Origin: Helicobacteraceae bacterium
GTDB lineage: Bacteria; Campylobacterota; Campylobacteria; Campylobacterales; Sulfurimonadaceae
Length of the DNA stretch: 64,000 nucleotides
Direction: 5' to 3'
NCBI GenBank assembly: GCA_947498025.1
Contig: CANMJR010000005.1
Span: 1 to 64,000 of the forward strand
Shown: positions 59,626 to 64,000 of the stretch, in pieces
Position numbering within the stretch: the first letter of the stretch is position 1
Layout of the letters: every line of letters starts with the position of its first letter
The notes under the pieces: generated by a model
Databases searched by the model: none
Told to the model about the DNA's origin: nothing
What the model saw: only the letters and a program-made list of their open reading frames with translations
Translations under genes and position numbers: made by a program

Positions 59626-61659
59626 ATGAATAAACAAACCGTTTTAATAGTAGATGATGAGAGTACGAATATATCTGTTTTGGTAGAGATACTCGGCGAG
59701 GAGTATAACCTTTTGGTTGCCACAGACGGTGCGACGGCATTGGAGATTGCAAATTCACAGAGTGTAGATATTATTTTACTCGATATTGTGATGCCTCTCA
59801 TGGATGGTTATGCAGTAGCACATCGACTCAAAGAGAGTAAAAAAACAGCTGAGATACCTTTCATATTTTTAACGGCAAAGAGTGACCCTCAAAGCATTGT
59901 CAAAGGTTTTAAAGCGGGAGCTGTTGATTATATCTCTAAGCCTTTTGCAAAAGAGGAACTTTTGGCGAGAGTTCACAATCATCTCCAATTTCATACGCTC
60001 AACAGTGAATTATTGCAAAATAAAAACTTTTTACAATCTGTTTTGGACTACTCAATGCATGCTATTATTGCTACAGATTTAAATGGAATCATTACACTCT
60101 TTAACCGAGCTGCAGAAAATATGCTTGGATATAGTTCAGATGAGCTGGTAGGTAAAGAATCAGCAGCTATTCTTCATGATATGAACGAAGTGCAATTAAG
60201 AGTAGATGACCTTTCAAAAGAGTTGAATAAAAAGGTTGAAGTGGGACTTGAGTTATTTAATAAAACGCAAGAGTGGAAATATGTAACAAAAAATAAAAAG
60301 ATAATTATTGTAAATATTGCAGTGAGTGAACAAAGGGATGGTGCCGGAAATATAACAGGTTATATTGGCATAGCAGAAGATATTACCCAGAAAAAAAGAG
60401 ATGAAAAAAAGATAGCACAATATGTAAATATTATGGATAAAAATATCATCTCCTCTTCAACAGATTTGGATGGGACTATTGTGGATGTTTCAGAAGCATT
60501 TTGCAAACTAACCGGCTATGAAAGAGATGAGTTTATCGGAAAAAACCACAATATTTTACGCCATGTGGATATTGCAGACAGTAATTATAAAATTATGTGG
60601 GATACGATTATCAGCGGACAAATATGGCATGGCGAAGTTAAAAATGTAAAAAAAGACGGTTCTCTCTACTGGGCGGATGCAACGATATTTCCACTTCTGA
60701 GTGATGATGATATTAAGATTGGATACATAGCGATTAGGCAAGATATTACAGACAAAAAAACGAAAGAGGCACAACAGCTAGAGATTCAAAAGAGCGAAGA
60801 AAAGATGAAAAAACTTTTTGACCACCAAAGAAATATTATCGTCATATCCGATGGCAAAAAGTTAAAAATGGCGAATAAGGCTATGTATGACTTTTTTGGG
60901 ATTGAGAAAGTCGAGGAGTTTACCAGATTTTATTCAGATATATGTGATAAGTTTATGGATATGGACAACTATTTTAGTTTAGCAAAAGTTCCGCAAGGTG
61001 AAAATTGGATAGGAGTTTTAGAGCCGCTGTTTGGCGATGCAAGAGTGGTTGCCATGCATGATTTAGAGAATATTCCACATGCCTTTAGTGTCTCTGTCGG
61101 TCAATTTGATGCAGATGACTTTATTGTTTCTTTTACGGACATCAGTTCCACCATGATAGAAAAAATTAATTTAAGCAACCAAGTGACACATGATAAACTC
61201 ACAGGTGCTTTTAATAGAGAGTTTTTAGATAAAAATCTGCCCCATATAGTGAATAAAATAGCCGATTCACGCCATTTAGGTTTGGCAATTTTGGATATAG
61301 ATTTTTTCAAAAATGTAAATGACACCTATGGTCATATTAAGGGAGATACCGTTTTAAAAGAGTTAACCAAATTAGTCACTTCATCTATACGAAATGAGGA
61401 TTTTTTCATTCGATGGGGCGGTGAAGAGTTTATTATTTTGATAGAGAGTGAATCCATAGAATCTTTAAAAAGAGCATTAGAACATATAAGACAGAGAGTC
61501 GCACACCACTCTTTTAGTGATGTTGGAGCGCTCACATGCAGTTTTGGGGCAACGCTTCACAGAGTCGGCGAAGATATTGACACCATCATACAAAGAGCAG
61601 ATAAAGCACTCTACAGAGCAAAAGAGAGTGGAAGGAATCAGGTTCAGATAGAGGAGTAG
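59626..61659 (+). CDS. REC-PAS-GGDEF response regulator (diguanylate cyclase)
   Basis: Protein of 677 residues. The receiver (about 4-120; V-D-D-E and phosphoacceptor L-D-I-V-M-P) is followed by PAS regions at about 135-265 and 275-385 and a weaker one to 510, then a GGDEF domain with active-site G-G-E-E-F at 598-602 and an R-N-E-D inhibition site before it. It should make c-di-GMP when phosphorylated by the upstream hybrid kinase's HPt domain. It starts one base after that gene. It is the output of the three-gene operon. Confidence 0.93.
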   Translation: MNKQTVLIVDDESTNISVLVEILGEEYNLLVATDGATALEIANSQSVDIILLDIVMPLMDGYAVAHRLKESKKTAEIPFIFLTAKSDPQSIVKGFKAGAVDYISKPFAKEELLARVHNHLQFHTLNSELLQNKNFLQSVLDYSMHAIIATDLNGIITLFNRAAENMLGYSSDELVGKESAAILHDMNEVQLRVDDLSKELNKKVEVGLELFNKTQEWKYVTKNKKIIIVNIAVSEQRDGAGNITGYIGIAEDITQKKRDEKKIAQYVNIMDKNIISSSTDLDGTIVDVSEAFCKLTGYERDEFIGKNHNILRHVDIADSNYKIMWDTIISGQIWHGEVKNVKKDGSLYWADATIFPLLSDDDIKIGYIAIRQDITDKKTKEAQQLEIQKSEEKMKKLFDHQRNIIVISDGKKLKMANKAMYDFFGIEKVEEFTRFYSDICDKFMDMDNYFSLAKVPQGENWIGVLEPLFGDARVVAMHDLENIPHAFSVSVGQFDADDFIVSFTDISSTMIEKINLSNQVTHDKLTGAFNREFLDKNLPHIVNKIADSRHLGLAILDIDFFKNVNDTYGHIKGDTVLKELTKLVTSSIRNEDFFIRWGGEEFIILIESESIESLKRALEHIRQRVAHHSFSDVGALTCSFGATLHRVGEDIDTIIQRADKALYRAKESGRNQVQIEE

Positions 61660-61671
61660 GGAGAATATACA

Positions 61672-61752
61672 GCTGCCGCTAAAACCGGACTTCTAAAGAA
61701 ACATCGCTTCGCGAGCGATTCTCTTGTTTTGTCCGTTTTAGTGCATAACATC
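61672..61752 (+). mobile_element. MITE-like element, copy B (partial)
   Basis: Matches the right part of copy E: CTGCC, CTAAAAC, CGGAC, then the hairpin module (61691-61732), then GTCCGTTTTAG and the terminal GTGCATAACATCA. The left half is missing. CTAAAAC..GGAC and GTCC..GTTTTAG pair, enclosing the ATCGCT/AGCGAT hairpin, so the whole can fold into one long stem. It lies between the converging cyclase and DHH genes and may serve as a terminator there. Confidence 0.7.
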
Positions 61753-61760
61753 AAATAGTA

Positions 61761-62687
61761 TTAACCGTCGTTTGTAATCGTCTCAATAAGCTCTTTTAAA
61801 ACTTTTTCAGCTTTGTCGTTGTCTATTTGACAAGTCCCCGCAGCATTGTGTCCGCCGCCGCCGTATTTGAGCATTAACTCGCCGATGTTTGTTTTTGAAC
61901 TTCTGTTAACAATAGATTTCCCCGTTGCAAACACCGTGTTCTGATTTTTGAATCCCCAAAGAACATGTATGGAGATGTTTGTTTGAGGGTTGAGTGCATA
62001 AATCATAAAACGGTTACCCGGATAGATAATCTCCTCGTTTCTTAAATCAAGAACTATAAGATTGTCATAAACAGTTGAACATCTCTCAAGCTGTGCTTTA
62101 AAATCATCTTTATATTTGTTGAAAAGTTCAACTCTCTCAACCACATTCGGAAGCTGCATAATCTCATCAATAGTGTGGTTGATGCAGTAATCGATAAGAT
62201 TCATCATAAGTTGATAGTTTGATACGCTAAACTCTCTAAATCGTCCAAGACCCGTTCTTGAATCCATAAGAAAACTCAGCAGCTCCCAACCCTTTGGATT
62301 TAAAATATCATCCACAGTAAATTGAGCAGCATCCGCTTTGTCAACGGCTATCATCATATCTTCTCTAATCTCAGGAAGTTTCTCTGCACCGCCGTAGTAG
62401 TCATAAACAACTCTTGCAGCACTCGGAGCGTCCGGAATAATAATGTAATTATCCGCTTCCCCATTTCTGATTGATTCACTCTCATGGTGGTCAAAAACTA
62501 GGTGCGCATGTGCAACATAAGGAAGATTCGTAATTATGTCATTAGAAGTTATTTCTATAGTTCCATCCTGCATATCTTTTGGGTGAACAAATGTAATCTC
62601 ATCTATTAAGTTAAGTTGCTTTAAAATAACCGCACACACTAAGCCGTCCATATCACTTCGAGTTACAAGTCTAAATTTTTTTGTCAT
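61761..62687 (-). CDS. DHH/DHHA1-family phosphoesterase
   Basis: Protein of 308 residues. The N-terminal DHH domain has T-R-S-D-M-D-G-L-V near residue 10 and the family triad in L-V-F-D-H-H-E. The C-terminal DHHA1 domain ends with G-G-G-G-H-N-A-A-G. Relatives include NrnA oligoribonucleases, c-di-AMP phosphodiesterases and exopolyphosphatases; the D-M-D-G variant and length resemble exopolyphosphatase-like proteins of Campylobacterota, but the substrate is not decided by sequence. Confidence 0.85.
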   Translation of the reverse strand: MTKKFRLVTRSDMDGLVCAVILKQLNLIDEITFVHPKDMQDGTIEITSNDIITNLPYVAHAHLVFDHHESESIRNGEADNYIIIPDAPSAARVVYDYYGGAEKLPEIREDMMIAVDKADAAQFTVDDILNPKGWELLSFLMDSRTGLGRFREFSVSNYQLMMNLIDYCINHTIDEIMQLPNVVERVELFNKYKDDFKAQLERCSTVYDNLIVLDLRNEEIIYPGNRFMIYALNPQTNISIHVLWGFKNQNTVFATGKSIVNRSSKTNIGELMLKYGGGGHNAAGTCQIDNDKAEKVLKELIETITNDG

Positions 62688-62752
62688 TTTTATTTCCTAA
62701 CCTAATTTTTATTATTCTATCTCAATCTAATTTAAATATAAAACTAAGCCTT

Positions 62753-64000
62753 TTAAAACTTAGCTCCATAGAAGCAAACATTTTCCATAATTACATCACT
62801 TACATAGACTATGGTGCATTCTATCGTTGTTTTATGCTCAATAGGTGTTGAAAGAGTTAATGTTACTTTATCGCCTCTATTTTTTCTAACTTTATTATCG
62901 ACAAAATAAAAGGATACTCCGGTATCTGAAATATCAAATACAAAAGAGTGTCCATTATCCTTGTCTGTCGCTAAAATAGGTGGTGTTAGTACAGTTCTTT
63001 TACTTGTTCTATTGTCTAAAACAACTTCAAACCCATCCGCCAAAGTTTTTAGTTCTGCACTCTTATGGGAGATGATCTCCATAATATGTTTTGTTGACTC
63101 TGCATTTATAAGTAATAACTTACTCGATTTTTCTACATCATTTAAATTTTGATCAACATCTTTAAGCATTTTAGACTCATCTAAAAATTCACGATTAAAG
63201 TTATGCAGCGAAGATGAGATTAAATCAAAACTGATTTTTATTTCATCAAAACTTTTATTTAAACTGTGTGAATTGTCTATTAAAGATAAAACGCTCTCTT
63301 TAGAGGATTTCCCGCTTTGCACAACCGTGTCTATCTGATTTTCAATATGAACTAGCGTCGCCGACATGTCAATTGCATTTTGACGAGAAACTTCGGCAAG
63401 CTCTCTAATTTTATCTGCCACAACAGAAAAACTTCTGCCATGCTCACCCGCTCTTGCCGCTTCTATGGCAGCATTGAGAGAAATTAGATTCGTTTCATCT
63501 GCTATGCCTGTGATAACTTCAAGCATTGTTGAAACTTCTTTTGACAACACTCTTAAGCCATTAATCGTATTGGATGTCTGATCCATAGATTCGGTTGCAT
63601 TTCTTCCTTTTTGAACATTGCTTGCTACATCTAATTGACTTTTTTCTATCAACTCTTTTGAACTGTTTGAACGGTTTATTAGTCCGTCAAGGGAGACTCG
63701 CATGAGTTCATTTTCGTTTAAGACATTTGACAGTGTCTCTTTAGAATTGCCGATATATTTATATTGTTGTTGCACATAACCGTTGGTTTGGTCTATTTTG
63801 ACATAGCTGTAGCTCGACTGAAATGCCATGTTTTTACTTGCATCTACAACATTTGAGATAACGGGTTTGAGGGTGTCAACCATAGCTTTGAGGTGTCTAA
63901 AAAGTCTGTCAACCTCGTTTTTACTGCTGCCTTGCGCTAAAGGCTCACCTGCAATGATATCATCTATTATAAAGTTCCCTTTTTCTACCCTAAATATAAG
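62753..64000 (-). CDS. Methyl-accepting chemotaxis-type protein with C-terminal PilZ-like domain (partial)
   Basis: The frame stays open to the right edge, so the N-terminus is missing; 415 residues are visible. A signalling helical hairpin with the MCP tip (I-A-D-E-T-N-L-I-S-L-N-A-A-I-E-A-A-R) and flanking coiled coils is followed by about 95 residues resembling PilZ (K-R-T-V-L at the start, D-I-S-D-T-G-V-S matching the D-x-S-x-x-G box). It could link c-di-GMP to chemotaxis signalling. The visible upstream part reads like a linker (F-I-I-D-D-I-I-A) rather than a membrane segment. Confidence 0.85.
   Translation of the reverse strand, partial: LIFRVEKGNFIIDDIIAGEPLAQGSSKNEVDRLFRHLKAMVDTLKPVISNVVDASKNMAFQSSYSYVKIDQTNGYVQQQYKYIGNSKETLSNVLNENELMRVSLDGLINRSNSSKELIEKSQLDVASNVQKGRNATESMDQTSNTINGLRVLSKEVSTMLEVITGIADETNLISLNAAIEAARAGEHGRSFSVVADKIRELAEVSRQNAIDMSATLVHIENQIDTVVQSGKSSKESVLSLIDNSHSLNKSFDEIKISFDLISSSLHNFNREFLDESKMLKDVDQNLNDVEKSSKLLLINAESTKHIMEIISHKSAELKTLADGFEVVLDNRTSKRTVLTPPILATDKDNGHSFVFDISDTGVSFYFVDNKVRKNRGDKVTLTLSTPIEHKTTIECTIVYVSDVIMENVCFYGAKF

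Overview
The window looks like chromosome of a Campylobacterota (epsilonproteobacterial) chemolithotroph, most likely Sulfurimonas or a close relative. The grounds are the AT-rich sequence, tightly packed genes, several PAS kinases with the H-Q-W-R-Q-P phosphoacceptor box common in that group, a small c553-type cytochrome, a FabL-type enoyl-ACP reductase, cysteine-rich Sel1 proteins and stand-alone FlhB/FliK-like flagellar proteins. The genus is inferred from protein character; no rRNA or other marker gene is present.

Layout. 1-5.2 kb: tail of an unknown gene, an NDH-2-like flavoprotein, and a convergent pgaBCD operon (poly-N-acetylglucosamine matrix) without pgaA. 5.4-10.9 kb: a cysteine-rich Sel1 protein, a sensor kinase with a c-heme DUF3365 input domain, a DUF302 exported protein and a CorA transporter, followed by a strong terminator. 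10.9-13.3 kb: a siroheme nitrite/sulfite reductase flanked by two inverted copies of a MITE-like element; a partial third copy lies at 61.7 kb. 13.5-28.5 kb: one 15-kb alpha-glucan/glycogen operon with a GT35 phosphorylase homologue lacking the PLP lysine, a nucleotidyltransferase fused to a degenerate phosphomutase, two GH57 enzymes, a GalT-like enzyme, two glycogen synthases around a ROK sugar kinase, and the branching enzyme. Most of its later genes overlap. 28.5-30.1 kb: an opposing FlhB-C/FliK-like pair.

30.1-46.7 kb: a ThiE/TenI-like protein; a maltoporin-like porin, orphan sugar-binding protein and GGDEF-EAL enzyme that look like a sugar-to-c-di-GMP sensing unit; a BaiN-like flavoprotein; a SpoIIE-type phosphatase with a pseudo-receiver; a periplasmic alpha-carbonic anhydrase; YggS; and a two-component cluster (REC-HD-GYP, a 1128-residue PAS kinase, REC-PilZ). 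46.8-54.2 kb: housekeeping genes (rseP, pgsA, a cytochrome c with an FNR-like site, a methyltransferase, fabL-like, dapA, an M16 peptidase, pyrD, a DJ-1 protein). 54.2-61.7 kb: a three-gene signalling operon whose first product fuses a TRAP-type and an ABC-type periplasmic binding protein, followed by a hybrid kinase and a REC-PAS-GGDEF protein. 61.7-64 kb: a DHH phosphoesterase and the 3' part of an MCP-PilZ gene.

Two themes recur. One is c-di-GMP: a predicted PNAG synthase, two intact GGDEF proteins, an HD-GYP protein and two PilZ-like proteins. The other is carbohydrate: polyglucan storage, a sugar porin and a sugar sensor. No CRISPR array, tRNA, rRNA or prophage was seen.
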